DNA of 64,000 nucleotides. Source: Bacillus sonorensis NBRC 101234 = KCTC 13918 (GTDB lineage: Bacteria; Bacillota; Bacilli; Bacillales; Bacillaceae). Made by a program: the position numbers and the translations under genes. Positions 43,932 to 52,068 of this stretch are shown here, piece by piece; the stretch's first letter is position 1, and each line of letters starts with the position of its first letter. A model generated the notes under the pieces. The model made no database searches. It was not told the origin of the DNA and saw only the letters and a list, made by a program, of their open reading frames with translations. The DNA is taken from positions 62,001 to 126,000 of the forward strand of contig NZ_BCVZ01000004.1 of the NCBI RefSeq assembly GCF_001592005.1, in the 5' to 3' direction.

Positions 43932-45437
43932 TTACAAATACAAATTCGTGTACTTTTCTTCCAAATAGCTGATCAAATAACGGACGTTCAATTCCTCTCC
44001 TGTCGCGGCTTTCATGATCTCGAGCGGTTTTTTTCGTTTGCCGTGAATATGGACGTGATCTGTGAGCCATTTTTTGATCGGCTGAAACTCTCCGTTTTCT
44101 ATCAGCTGGTCGAATGCGGGAAGATCTTCAAGCATGTTTGCCCTCAGCTGTGCGGCGTACATATATCCGAGTGCGTATGAAGGAAAGTAGCCAAAATCAC
44201 CGCCTGACCAGTGGACATCCTGCAATATTCCTTTTGCATCGTCTGGAGGCGTAATACCAAGATAAGCTTCATATTTTTCATTCCACAGCTTCGGCAGGTC
44301 CTCAACCGAGACTTCGCCGCTGAATATCGCTTTTTCGATTTCATAGCGGATCATGATATGCAGCGGATATGTCAATTCATCCGCATCAATCCGGATCAAA
44401 GACGGCTTCGATTCATTCACGGCCCTGTAAAATGCTTCAGCCGTAACACCTTGAAACTGTTCCGGACTTGCTTCTTTTATTTTATGAAAATACCGCTTCC
44501 AGAAACCGGGGTGCCTGCCGATAAAGTTTTCATAAAACAAAGATTGTGATTCATGAACTCCCATTGAAGCGCCTTCTGATAAATTGGTTCCGCTCAAAGC
44601 TTCATCAATGTTTTGCTCGTATATCGCGTGTCCGCACTCATGAATCGTCCCGAACACAGCCGAACGGAAATCGGACTCGTTATATGCGGTGGTCACCCGC
44701 GCATCTCCCGGACTGATCGTGATCTGGAACGGATGAACCGTCTCATCCAGGCGGCCTGCATGAAAATCATAGCCGAGCTCGGCTAAAAAGAAATGGCATA
44801 ATTCGCGCTGCCTCTCTTTTGGAAAATGCTTATTCACAAAACTCGTGTCAGGCTTCTGTGGGCTGTCGGCGATTTTTTGCACGAGCGGAACGATCGACTC
44901 CCTCAATTCGGAGAAAAGCGCGTCAAGCGTTTTGACCGTAACACCCGGTTCATATAAATCCAAAAGCGCATTATAAGGATGGCCCTCATATCCCCAGTAT
45001 GTAATAAAACGCTTTTTGAAATCGATGATTTTTTCCAAGTAAGGGGAAAACAGAGAAAAATCTGATGATGTTTTTGCTTCTTCCCAGACCGATTCCGCTT
45101 TGGATGTCAGCGTCGTATATTCTTTGAATTCATCCTCAGGGATTTTACTGTTTAATTCGTATTCTTTTTTTGCTTCTTCGACCGCTTTTTGCGTATCATG
45201 CGGCAAGTTCTCTTTTTGTTCGGACAAAGCATCAAGCAGCTCTTTCATCCGCTTTGACGTCCTCATCTGAAAAACGTCTGCCGATAATTGTCCGATCGCT
45301 TCTGAACGGTATTCTTCCCCTTTTTTCGGAGCGCCCGTTCTCATATCCCAATACATCACGTTGATTGCTTGTTCATATTGGCTGATTTTCTTTAACAATT
45401 GCAAAAATTCTTTTTCATATGTATTCACACTCAACAT
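43932..45437 (-). CDS. ypwA: Metallocarboxypeptidase YpwA (M32, Taq-like)
   Basis: A 501-residue M32 carboxypeptidase; a long mostly helical, zinc/cobalt enzyme with a groove that limits it to peptides of certain lengths. The metal site HECGH is in GTIHECGHAIYEQN (about 265), and the downstream Glu is in the conserved GVHESQSLFYENF (about 295). GVTVKTLDALFSEL lies before it. ATG at 45437 follows GAAGAGGGGG. Monocistronic. Recycles cytosolic peptides. Confidence 0.93.
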   Translation of the reverse strand: MLSVNTYEKEFLQLLKKISQYEQAINVMYWDMRTGAPKKGEEYRSEAIGQLSADVFQMRTSKRMKELLDALSEQKENLPHDTQKAVEEAKKEYELNSKIPEDEFKEYTTLTSKAESVWEEAKTSSDFSLFSPYLEKIIDFKKRFITYWGYEGHPYNALLDLYEPGVTVKTLDALFSELRESIVPLVQKIADSPQKPDTSFVNKHFPKERQRELCHFFLAELGYDFHAGRLDETVHPFQITISPGDARVTTAYNESDFRSAVFGTIHECGHAIYEQNIDEALSGTNLSEGASMGVHESQSLFYENFIGRHPGFWKRYFHKIKEASPEQFQGVTAEAFYRAVNESKPSLIRIDADELTYPLHIMIRYEIEKAIFSGEVSVEDLPKLWNEKYEAYLGITPPDDAKGILQDVHWSGGDFGYFPSYALGYMYAAQLRANMLEDLPAFDQLIENGEFQPIKKWLTDHVHIHGKRKKPLEIMKAATGEELNVRYLISYLEEKYTNLYL

Positions 45438-45534
45438 CGATCCCCCTCTTCCTGATAATGATGCGAATTGTAATCAGACTAATGGAAATATTTACGAAAG
45501 TCAACTTTTATGCCGTTGCAACCGTATAAAAAAA

Positions 45535-45556
45535 GAAAAGCGGAAAACCCGCTTTT
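45535..45556 (-). terminator. Terminator after ypvA
   Basis: AAAAGCGGG-TTTT-CCGCTTTT then CTTTTTTTAT on the minus strand. Confidence 0.85.
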
Positions 45557-45559
45557 CAT

Positions 45560-47479
45560 TTAAACATAGACCGGATCAACAGGAAGCACCGCCTCGACCT
45601 CTTTCATCACATTCCACTCTTGATCAGACACAGCGTAAATATGGATCTTGCCCCTGTCTTCGTTGGAACGGATCAAACGACCGATGCCCTGACGGAGCCT
45701 CAGCAGCATATAAGGCAGATCGACTTCGCGGAATGCGTCCTTTACACCGCTCCGCTTCGCTTCAAACACCGGATCGTACGGCGGAAAAGGAAGCGACCAA
45801 ATGATGACATTTTGCAGCGAGCTGCCCGGGATGTCAAGCCCTTCCCAAAGATGTACGGAGCAAAGAACAGAATCTTCTATGTTCTGAAATTTTTCGACGA
45901 TCGTACTGATTTCTTCGTCTCCTTCAAAATATACGGGGAACGGAAGGTTCTTCCCGGCGAGCTGCTGTTTAAACGCCTCCAGTTCTTCAAATGACGGGAA
46001 CAGGACGAGGGTTCTTCCCCCCTCTTCTCTCATGCTGCCGACCGCCGCGCTCCCCTTCTTCTCCGCATCAGCGATTCGGTGAATGTACACATTCATCTGC
46101 TCTTCATAATCGTAAGGCGAATCAACCGTTAGCGATAAATAGTCGCGAATGCCGAGGCTTTTCGCCAAATAATCAAAAGAACCCTTTTCCGATAATGTCG
46201 CTGAAGAAAAGATAAATGGGATCGGTTTGGAAAACACTTTCTCTCCAAGGACTTCCGAGACCGTCCGCGGCATCACCACAAATGTCGATTCAAGCTCTTT
46301 CTGCTCGAGCCAGCTGATCGCATTTTTTCTATAAAGCGAAAGAGAGTAGGCCATTTGTTCAAGATATTCTTCAACCACTGTTAAAGCATACTGGTCAAGT
46401 GTATACAATTCGCCTTCGAAAACAAGCGCCTCGCCGATTTTTTCAAGCAGATCATATAGTTCTCCGGCTGCTTTTTTCACTCCGGCATCATCCTTGATGC
46501 GCAAGCGGTCCGAACCTTCGGCTTTTTCGGCATTGGCGGAAAGCAAATGAAAAAATTCATCATTGACGCGCAGCGCTTCTTCCACCAGTTCGGCAAACTC
46601 TTCTCTGATATCATTTCCCAGCAGCCGTTCAAGAAACATTTCCAGGGTCGATTGCTTCACTCTGTATGTCAGCGCTTTTTGCGCGGCAAATTCAAGCAGA
46701 TGCCCTTCATCAAAGACAACAGCGCTGTGTTCGGGCAACAGCGGGAGCTGCCCTTCCCGTTTTCTCGCTTCCTCTGTCCAGATATGCTCCATATAGAAAT
46801 CATGGGAGCAGATGATGAAATCCGTCGATTTCCGATAATGGTCCCTTGACAGCGTCAAGCCGCAGCGGTGTCTCATATCGCAAGTGAGGCAGTCCTGAAA
46901 TGAATCATACCCGATGTCAGCCCATTCCGCGTTCGACAGTGACGGGTATTCCTTTCTGTCTCCATACGGAGAAAATGACTGCATCCCTTGTGATTCATGG
47001 ACAAAGCCCGGAAGCTCCTCATAAAGGTCAAGCCATTTTTCATCATCAGAACGCTGCATCGTTTTTTCTAGCTTTTTCAGGCACAAATATTGATCATGCG
47101 ATTTGCTGAGCCTTGCATCAATGGTCAGGCCCAGGTGTTCGGATATTTTATGAATATCCCCTTCTTTTTTGACCAGCTGTTCAATCAGCGTCTCATCCGC
47201 ACAAGCGATGACCGCCGGTTTACCCGTATATCTGGCATAGCTGAGCGCAAACAGCAGATATACAAGCGTCTTTCCCGTTCCTACACCGGCTTCGGCAAAC
47301 ATGACCTTTTTTTCTTTAAATGCCCGCTCTAATTGAAAAGCCATGAATATTTGCTCATCCCGCAGATCAAAGCCCTTTTCAGGAAGAATATCGTAAAATA
47401 CATCACCGATCCAATTGTTCAGTTCTTCATAAAAGTTTTTTGTTTTTGTTAATGAAAAAGGCAGACGAGATGCTGTCAC
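45560..47479 (-). CDS. ypvA: DinG/XPD-like superfamily 2 helicase YpvA
   Basis: A 639-residue ATP-dependent helicase. Walker A is AGVGTGKTLVYLL (about 64-76), Walker B is VVFDEGHLLE (DEGH, about 246), and motif VI is RLRQGIGRLIRSNEDRG (about 600). Four cysteines between motifs Ia and II (YLCLKK; DCLTCDMRHRCGL) match the Fe-S cluster domain of DinG and XPD. Start is the GTG at 47479, close behind GGAGCA. It is co-directional with yptA. Expected to unwind DNA with a 5'-3' polarity; not the DnaQ-fused DinG. Confidence 0.88.
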   Translation of the reverse strand: MTASRLPFSLTKTKNFYEELNNWIGDVFYDILPEKGFDLRDEQIFMAFQLERAFKEKKVMFAEAGVGTGKTLVYLLFALSYARYTGKPAVIACADETLIEQLVKKEGDIHKISEHLGLTIDARLSKSHDQYLCLKKLEKTMQRSDDEKWLDLYEELPGFVHESQGMQSFSPYGDRKEYPSLSNAEWADIGYDSFQDCLTCDMRHRCGLTLSRDHYRKSTDFIICSHDFYMEHIWTEEARKREGQLPLLPEHSAVVFDEGHLLEFAAQKALTYRVKQSTLEMFLERLLGNDIREEFAELVEEALRVNDEFFHLLSANAEKAEGSDRLRIKDDAGVKKAAGELYDLLEKIGEALVFEGELYTLDQYALTVVEEYLEQMAYSLSLYRKNAISWLEQKELESTFVVMPRTVSEVLGEKVFSKPIPFIFSSATLSEKGSFDYLAKSLGIRDYLSLTVDSPYDYEEQMNVYIHRIADAEKKGSAAVGSMREEGGRTLVLFPSFEELEAFKQQLAGKNLPFPVYFEGDEEISTIVEKFQNIEDSVLCSVHLWEGLDIPGSSLQNVIIWSLPFPPYDPVFEAKRSGVKDAFREVDLPYMLLRLRQGIGRLIRSNEDRGKIHIYAVSDQEWNVMKEVEAVLPVDPVYV

Positions 47480-47590
47480 CCTGCTCCAACCCCCAACTAT
47501 CGAGTTTTTCAGAACTTTTATCCTATCACTATGGGTTTAGAAATTCAACAAGAAAGATTTGTGAAACGTAAAAAGGGGCAGGGCGGGCCA

Positions 47591-47767
47591 TCATTTCCGG
47601 TAAATCGAATACGTCAAAAACGGGTGGTCTGTCGATTCCATATGGCTGATCGCGTTTTTAAGCTCTTGTTTCGCATATGTAAGCTGCTCTCCGCCATCGC
47701 TTTCCAGCTCGCTGGATGACATCTCAAGGGCTTTTTGAATCATTTGGATATGTTCGCTGCTTAACAT
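47591..47767 (-). CDS. yptA: YptA-like small protein
   Basis: A 58-residue soluble helical protein (MLSSEHIQMIQKALEMSSSE at the start, ending FLTYSIYRK). AGAGGTGATGTC precedes the ATG at 47767. In B. subtilis a small unknown gene, yptA, stands here between ypvA and ypsC. Assignment rests on place and size. Confidence 0.65.
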   Translation of the reverse strand: MLSSEHIQMIQKALEMSSSELESDGGEQLTYAKQELKNAISHMESTDHPFLTYSIYRK

Positions 47768-48071
47768 GACATCACCTCTTTACAAATGGAATAATCCCGA
47801 GTATATGCAAAGTTTTCCGTTTTTATACAGGCTGATTTTCAAGTTGCAACCCGGCGAATTGTAAGACGAAGGCTTGGACATCTGCCTATTTTTCCTTCTT
47901 GAAGAGGATGCCACGGTATACTAGAATCCCTTTCATCCCTGCAATTGGGCTTTTCCTCTGAGAACACGATACAGACAATGTGCGTTTTATCCAACACACA
48001 TACCCAGTCTATTCCATTATTTCATCATATGTTGTATGGAATTAAAAATTATATACAGAGGTGGAAAGTTT
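47768..48071. other. Gene-free region upstream of the repetitive coat-like gene
   Basis: About 300 bases with no convincing frame. CATATGTT at 48026-48033 fits the sigma-K -10 consensus CATANNNT, about 45 bases before the gene at 48072, but a proper -35 (AC) is not at the right distance. Nothing else supported. Confidence 0.35.
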
Positions 48072-48647
48072 ATGTACTATTATGTACCTTTTAAAAAACA
48101 CGATTGGGATCATTACGGCAAGTATGAGCATGATTATGATCCTTACAAGAAGGACTACTACGAGCCTTACAAAAAGCACGATGAGCGCTGTAAAAAGGAG
48201 TACTACTACTATTGCGAGCCTAAAAAGGAGCACTATTACTACGAGCCTTGCAAGAAGGATCGCGAGTATAAGAAGGATTTCTACTACCATGAGCCTTACA
48301 AGAAGCATCACGAGTATAAGAAGGACTACTACTACTATGAGCCTTACAAGAAGCATCATGAATATAAGAAGGACTACTACTACCATGAGCCTTACAAGAA
48401 GCATCACGAGTATAAGAAGGACTACTATTACCATGAGCCTTGCAAGAAGCATCACGAGTATAAGAAGGACTATTACTACCATGAGCCTTGCAAGAAGCAC
48501 CACGAGTATAAGAAGGATTATTACTACTACTGCGATCCTTGCAAGAGACATGATGAGCCATGCAAAAAAGAATACTATTACTATGAATCGCCTAAAAAGT
48601 ACGATGAGTACTCTTATAAAAAGAAAAATGATTCCTGGATCTTCTAG
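48072..48647 (+). CDS. Tyr/Lys/His-rich tandem-repeat spore-coat-like protein
   Basis: A 191-residue protein made almost only of Tyr, Lys, His, Glu and Asp, with a few Cys. The middle has five clear copies plus flanking partial copies of a 16-residue unit, KKHHEYKKDYYYHEPY, encoded by a 48-base tandem DNA repeat (about 48250-48540); the last position alternates Tyr and Cys. Composition is like CotC/CotU of the outer coat, which are crosslinked through tyrosine. Start ATG 48072 follows AGAGGTGG. A sigma-K-like -10 lies upstream. No catalytic domain. Coat function is inferred from composition only. Confidence 0.7.
   Translation: MYYYVPFKKHDWDHYGKYEHDYDPYKKDYYEPYKKHDERCKKEYYYYCEPKKEHYYYEPCKKDREYKKDFYYHEPYKKHHEYKKDYYYYEPYKKHHEYKKDYYYHEPYKKHHEYKKDYYYHEPCKKHHEYKKDYYYHEPCKKHHEYKKDYYYYCDPCKRHDEPCKKEYYYYESPKKYDEYSYKKKNDSWIF
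48250..48540 (+). repeat. 48-bp tandem repeat array inside the coat-like gene
   Basis: Units beginning AAGCATCACGAGTATAAG, 48 bases each, about five good copies and two imperfect edge copies. Variation is mostly TAC/TGC at one codon and TAC/CAT at another. Such arrays change copy number by slippage or recombination. Confidence 0.8.
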
Positions 48648-48716
48648 AGAATCGATATTTTGACGCGCGGCTAACAGCCTTGGATTCCCATATGTTTTCT
48701 GCTTGTCCCCGACAGG

Positions 48717-48748
48717 CAAGACCCCGCTTCAACAAGCGGGGTTCCATA
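48717..48748 (+). terminator. Hairpin after the coat-like gene
   Basis: ACCCCGCTT-CAAC-AAGCGGGGT with only short T stretches; probably a terminator for 48072-48647. Confidence 0.5.
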
Positions 48749-48785
48749 TCAGCAGTTGATGCGATATAAAAATTTCCCCCATCAC

Positions 48786-48820
48786 AAAAAGGACTGTCGA
48801 TGTTGGTGACAGCCCTTTTG
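48786..48820 (-). terminator. Terminator after ypsC
   Basis: AAAAGGGCTGTC / GACAGTCCTTTT stem, 9-base loop, then T run on the minus strand. Confidence 0.85.
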
Positions 48821-48835
48821 ATCGGCCTAAATGTT

Positions 48836-49984
48836 TTAATCTTTTTTCGCTTTCGGCGGCCTTTTCCCCCAATACTGATAATAGTCTGTTTTAATAAAGC
48901 CGTTAAAGAGCTTTCGTTTCTTCGTCGCTTTTTTGCCGTAGCATTCTTCAAAGCGTTCGTTTGATGTCAGCATATACACGGACCATGTATCAAGTTCGGC
49001 AAACGCATGGCCCATATCCTTGTACATATTTTCGACTTCCTCTTTTTCTCCGAGTCGTTCGCCGTACGGCGGATTCCCGACAATGACGCCGTATTCCTCT
49101 TTGGTCGTAAAATCTTTAACCTGCATCTGCTTAAATTCGATTAAATCGGCCAGCCCCGCTTCTTCGGCATTTGCCTTTGCGATTTCGACCATACGGTGGT
49201 CGATGTCATAGCCGTAGATGGACAACGGCTGATCATAATTCGCTTTTTCTTCAACTTCCATCCGGGCTTTATTCCAGAGTTCTTTTCCGATCCATTCCCA
49301 TTTTTCAGAAGCGAACTCCCTGTTAAATCCGGGAGCGATGTTTTGTCCAATGAGGGCCGCTTCAATCGGAATCGTGCCTGAACCGCAAAACGGATCAACA
49401 AACGGCCTGTCAGGCGTCCAGTTCGTCAGCAGAATGAGAGCGGCGGCAAGTGTTTCTTTTAGCGGCGCTTCCCCCTGGCCTGCCCGGTATCCCCTTTTGT
49501 GCAGTCCTGCGCCTGATGAATCGAGCGTGATGACTGCCTTGTCTTTTAAAAGCGAGATTTCAAGTTTATATTCCGGACCTGTTTCCTCAAGCCATTCGTT
49601 TTGTTTTTGATATTGTGTTTTCAGCTTTTCGGCAATCGCTTTTTTCACGATCCGCTGGCAGTCGGGAACGCTCGCGAGAACCGACTTTACCGATTTCCCC
49701 GTAACGGGAAATTTCGCATTCTCGGGGAGGAAGGCGCTCCAGTCAATGGCTTTTGTTTTTTCAAATAATTCATCAAATGTTTTCGCGGTAAATTCAGCGG
49801 CCTGAATTTTCACCCTGTCAGCCGTTCTCAGCCAAAGGTTTGCCCTGCAAATGGCAAGGGCGTCCCCTTCGAACACCACTTTTCCATTGTCAACGGTACA
49901 GTCATAGCCAAGGGCGCGAACCTCTTTGGCGACGATCGCTTCGATTCCCATCGGGGCTGTTGCAATTAATTTGAAGGTTTTCAT
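48836..49984 (-). CDS. ypsC: 23S rRNA guanine-N2 methyltransferase (RlmL/RlmK-type) YpsC
   Basis: A 382-residue THUMP plus Rossmann methyltransferase. The THUMP domain is residues about 45-160 (VKIQAAEFTAKTFDELFEK and beyond). Motif I is FVDPFCGSGTIPIEAAL (about 190), and the catalytic NPPYGERLG (about 301) is the N6/N2 methyltransferase signature. It corresponds to the RlmL half of the bifunctional E. coli RlmKL; the target is probably G2445 of 23S rRNA, by homology. AGGTGAT stands just before two ATG codons; I use 49984. Downstream of rnpB, with its own terminator. Confidence 0.9.
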   Translation of the reverse strand: MKTFKLIATAPMGIEAIVAKEVRALGYDCTVDNGKVVFEGDALAICRANLWLRTADRVKIQAAEFTAKTFDELFEKTKAIDWSAFLPENAKFPVTGKSVKSVLASVPDCQRIVKKAIAEKLKTQYQKQNEWLEETGPEYKLEISLLKDKAVITLDSSGAGLHKRGYRAGQGEAPLKETLAAALILLTNWTPDRPFVDPFCGSGTIPIEAALIGQNIAPGFNREFASEKWEWIGKELWNKARMEVEEKANYDQPLSIYGYDIDHRMVEIAKANAEEAGLADLIEFKQMQVKDFTTKEEYGVIVGNPPYGERLGEKEEVENMYKDMGHAFAELDTWSVYMLTSNERFEECYGKKATKKRKLFNGFIKTDYYQYWGKRPPKAKKD

Positions 49985-50022
49985 CATATCACCTGTTTTT
50001 TATGTATGTCTTTTCATGATAA

Positions 50023-50047
50023 AAGCTCTCCTTTTGACGGAGAGCTT
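50023..50047 (-). terminator. Terminator of rnpB
   Basis: AAGCTCTCC-GTCAAAA-GGAGAGCTT then TTATC on the minus strand, just after the RNase P RNA 3' end. Confidence 0.88.
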
Positions 50048-50066
50048 ATGCATTGTCATCATAATA

Positions 50067-50473
50067 AATGGTTCATAACGTTCTGTAAGCCATGTTTTGT
50101 TCCCTCGTACTGCAATCGGCTTTCACCTCGTACTCAGGTGGTAATCATCTATCTACAGAGATATCTCTGTCCTTCCTTCCGTTCATTTCCGTTCAGAAGG
50201 TTCCCCTACCAAAATTTGGGTTTCTCGCTCGAGGGGTTTACCGCGTTCCACTCTCACCATTTCTAGTGAGACTTCGTCACTGTGGCACTTTCAAGGATAC
50301 TCAGCCATATCCGAAAAGGACGTAGGCTTTTTTCCTGCCGTCAGCCTGAAAACAGGCTGCCCTAGCTTATGACTTCGCTAGGCACGAACACTACGGGCAT
50401 CTCAGCACCGTGCGAGCATGGACTTTCCTCTACAGATGCAAACATCTGCAGCGATTACCCGAACGTTAAGACA
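50067..50473 (-). ncRNA. rnpB: RNase P RNA, Bacillus type B
   Basis: About 407 bases on the minus strand, the catalytic subunit that trims tRNA 5' ends. It starts GTCTTAACGTTCGGGTAATC and shows the universal blocks AGAGGAAAGTCCATGCTCGCA, GGCTGACGGCAGG and the 3' conserved GATGGAACAAAACATGGCTTACAGAACGTT region (described in parts), with P1 formed by the AACGTTC and GAACGTT ends. The large P5.1/P10.1/P15.1 pattern is that of the Bacillus class. Located between ypsC and gpsB as in B. subtilis. Confidence 0.97.
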
Positions 50474-50518
50474 TCCACTATTATAGCCTATTTTCTTCTA
50501 AAGGGCAAGGTTTTTTCA

Positions 50519-50815
50519 TCAATCGTATAATTTGCTTCCAAATACATGTTTTTCTAAATTGGACAGTCTTTTCAAAATATCAAAGTTGGTCGTATTTGAT
50601 TGAGCAGGCTGTCTTTTGCTGGCTTCTTCCAGCTGTTTTTTCAAGTTCAGGTTTTCCTGCTGCAATTCCTCAATTTCCTCATGGAAGGCTTCGTAGTCTT
50701 TAATCACCATGTCCAGAAACTTGTCAACATCTTCCTGTTTGTAGCCTCTGACTCCTGTTTTGAACTCTTTTTCTAAAATTTCTTTAGCAGAAAGCTTCAC
50801 TTTATCAGCAAGCAT
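50519..50815 (-). CDS. gpsB: Cell-division adaptor GpsB
   Basis: A 98-residue DivIVA-like coiled-coil protein. The N-terminal lipid/PBP-binding domain is [21 protein letters not shown] followed by [16 protein letters not shown] (residues about 5-40), then a coiled coil rich in Glu/Leu, then a short C-terminal trimerising helix. GpsB moves PBP1 (ponA, at 60 kb in this window) between side-wall and septum. ATG at 50815 is six bases after AGGTG. Length is the usual 98. Confidence 0.96.
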   Translation of the reverse strand: MLADKVKLSAKEILEKEFKTGVRGYKQEDVDKFLDMVIKDYEAFHEEIEELQQENLNLKKQLEEASKRQPAQSNTTNFDILKRLSNLEKHVFGSKLYD

Positions 50816-50894
50816 CTTTTTCACCTCATATCGTGAATCATCATCTTATATTTTTTCAGAAAACGTGTACAATGTCAAATTTCTCATGTGTATG

Positions 50895-51446
50895 TCACTC
50901 TTCAAAAAAACTGTGCTCCTCAACGGTCCATCTAAGATCATCCATCGTGATCATGTAGATCGGGAAATCGCGTTTTTCCTGGGCTTTTTTCGCTTCATTC
51001 AGCATGTAAACAGGCGATCCTTCCGTTTCTTCATCATAAAGAATCAGCAAAGCATCGGCTTTTTCAATGAAAAACCGGTTTTTCTGCTTAAATTGCGCCG
51101 GGCTTTCATAAGGCCTGTGGGTCAGGCTTTCCGTGTAATCGCTTTGGGCCAGCACCGCCTCATACTGTTCTTTGTTTTTCTCATTCCAATTCTTCTCCTG
51201 ATCAAAAAACGGGGTAATGACCGCCACTTTCAGCTCCGGATATTCTTCCTGAAGGGAAAACGCCACTTCCGCCGCCCAGATTTCGGTCCCCAGCTGCCCA
51301 GAAATGAGTATCCATTCCAATCCTTCATCAAGCAAAGCGAGAATCCTGCTTTCAATCGCTTTTTTTATGTAAAAAAGCGCCGGGTCATCCTGTTTAAATA
51401 TTCCGATTTCAAATGGTTTGTAGCCTGTAACAGCCAATACTTTCAC
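50895..51446 (-). CDS. ypsA: SLOG/DUF1273 protein YpsA
   Basis: A 183-residue Rossmann-like protein of the SLOG superfamily (DUF1273). The nucleotide-binding ISGQLGTEIWAAEVA segment (about 56) and MKVLAVTGYKPFEIGI at the start are typical. YpsA has been linked to cell division through GpsB-near functions in Firmicutes. Start is the GTG at 51446 after AGGTGATCAA; upstream in-frame sequence is not needed. It follows cotD after a terminator and precedes gpsB. Confidence 0.88.
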   Translation of the reverse strand: MKVLAVTGYKPFEIGIFKQDDPALFYIKKAIESRILALLDEGLEWILISGQLGTEIWAAEVAFSLQEEYPELKVAVITPFFDQEKNWNEKNKEQYEAVLAQSDYTESLTHRPYESPAQFKQKNRFFIEKADALLILYDEETEGSPVYMLNEAKKAQEKRDFPIYMITMDDLRWTVEEHSFFEE

Positions 51447-51460
51447 TTGATCACCTGCTA

Positions 51461-51492
51461 AAAAATGGGGCCGTGCTCCGCCCCATTTTTTA
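51461..51492 (-). terminator. Terminator between cotD and ypsA
   Basis: AAAAATGGGGC / GCCCCATTTTT stem with AGTAG-type loop and T run; strong. Confidence 0.9.
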
Positions 51493-51555
51493 AAATATTC
51501 TCTTTCCGTCAAAACCGGCTTGATTCATCCTCACAAAACCTCCGCAGTCCGCCTT

Positions 51556-51801
51556 TTAGTAGCCGCCAAATCCTGATCCTGTGTACGGGCCCGGTCCGGG
51601 ACTGACGAAATGCTGATGTGTCGCCTGACTCACATTTGATTGAGTTTGCGGGTAGTAATGAACGTGTGCAAAATGTTGATGGTTGATATTCGTAGTATGC
51701 TGCGGATGAATATGCGGTACGAACGTTTTGCCGTGCGTGTGAGTATAACAGCATTGTGTAGGATGAACAATCGGCCCCACCATGTTTGGTCTGCAGTGCA
51801 T
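51556..51801 (-). CDS. cotD: Inner spore coat protein CotD
   Basis: An 81-residue His/Pro/Tyr-rich coat protein (HTHGKTFVPHIHPQHTTN in the middle, Gly/Pro-rich end VSPGPGPYTGSGFGGY). The HCRPNMVGPIVHPTQ start is the CotD N-terminus. GGGATCAG precedes the ATG at 51801. It is made late in the mother cell under sigma-K and GerE in B. subtilis. Monocistronic here. Confidence 0.93.
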   Translation of the reverse strand: MHCRPNMVGPIVHPTQCCYTHTHGKTFVPHIHPQHTTNINHQHFAHVHYYPQTQSNVSQATHQHFVSPGPGPYTGSGFGGY

Positions 51802-51887
51802 GATCTGATCCCCTTTCCTAAAAGCTTATATATACACTATTAAACTATGAAGCAGGGGATGAACATGTACTAATATAAAAACCTATT

Positions 51888-51983
51888 TTAAAAGTAAGCC
51901 ATAAAGCTTTCCTTGAAATTGGTCAAAACAAAAATGATAAATAAAACAACGACAAAAAACAAATAAAACAGCCCCTTATACAT
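51888..51983 (-). CDS. 31-residue membrane peptide
   Basis: A short frame: MYKGLFYLFFVVVLFIIFVL followed by TNFKESFMAYF, i.e. one long transmembrane helix with a short charged tail. AAGGGAG lies seven bases before the ATG at 51983, a proper ribosome site. Alone between cotD and the mrfB end, in the same direction as cotD. Good coding looks but too short to be sure; not recognised. Confidence 0.55.
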   Translation of the reverse strand: MYKGLFYLFFVVVLFIIFVLTNFKESFMAYF

Positions 51984-52068
51984 ATCAACGCTCCCTTCAC
52001 CACAGTCTAGCGTTATTTTACAAGAATTTTGATGTTTCTACAATTCATAACATGTTCCATTGTTATTA

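Noticed and set aside
48042..48719. Long 225-residue open frame on the opposite strand of the coat-like gene (and other frames there)
   Set aside because: It is a by-product of the tandem repeat and of the few codons used; the protein would be an Ile/Val/Leu run with no ribosome site. The Tyr/Lys frame with AGAGGTGG is the real gene.
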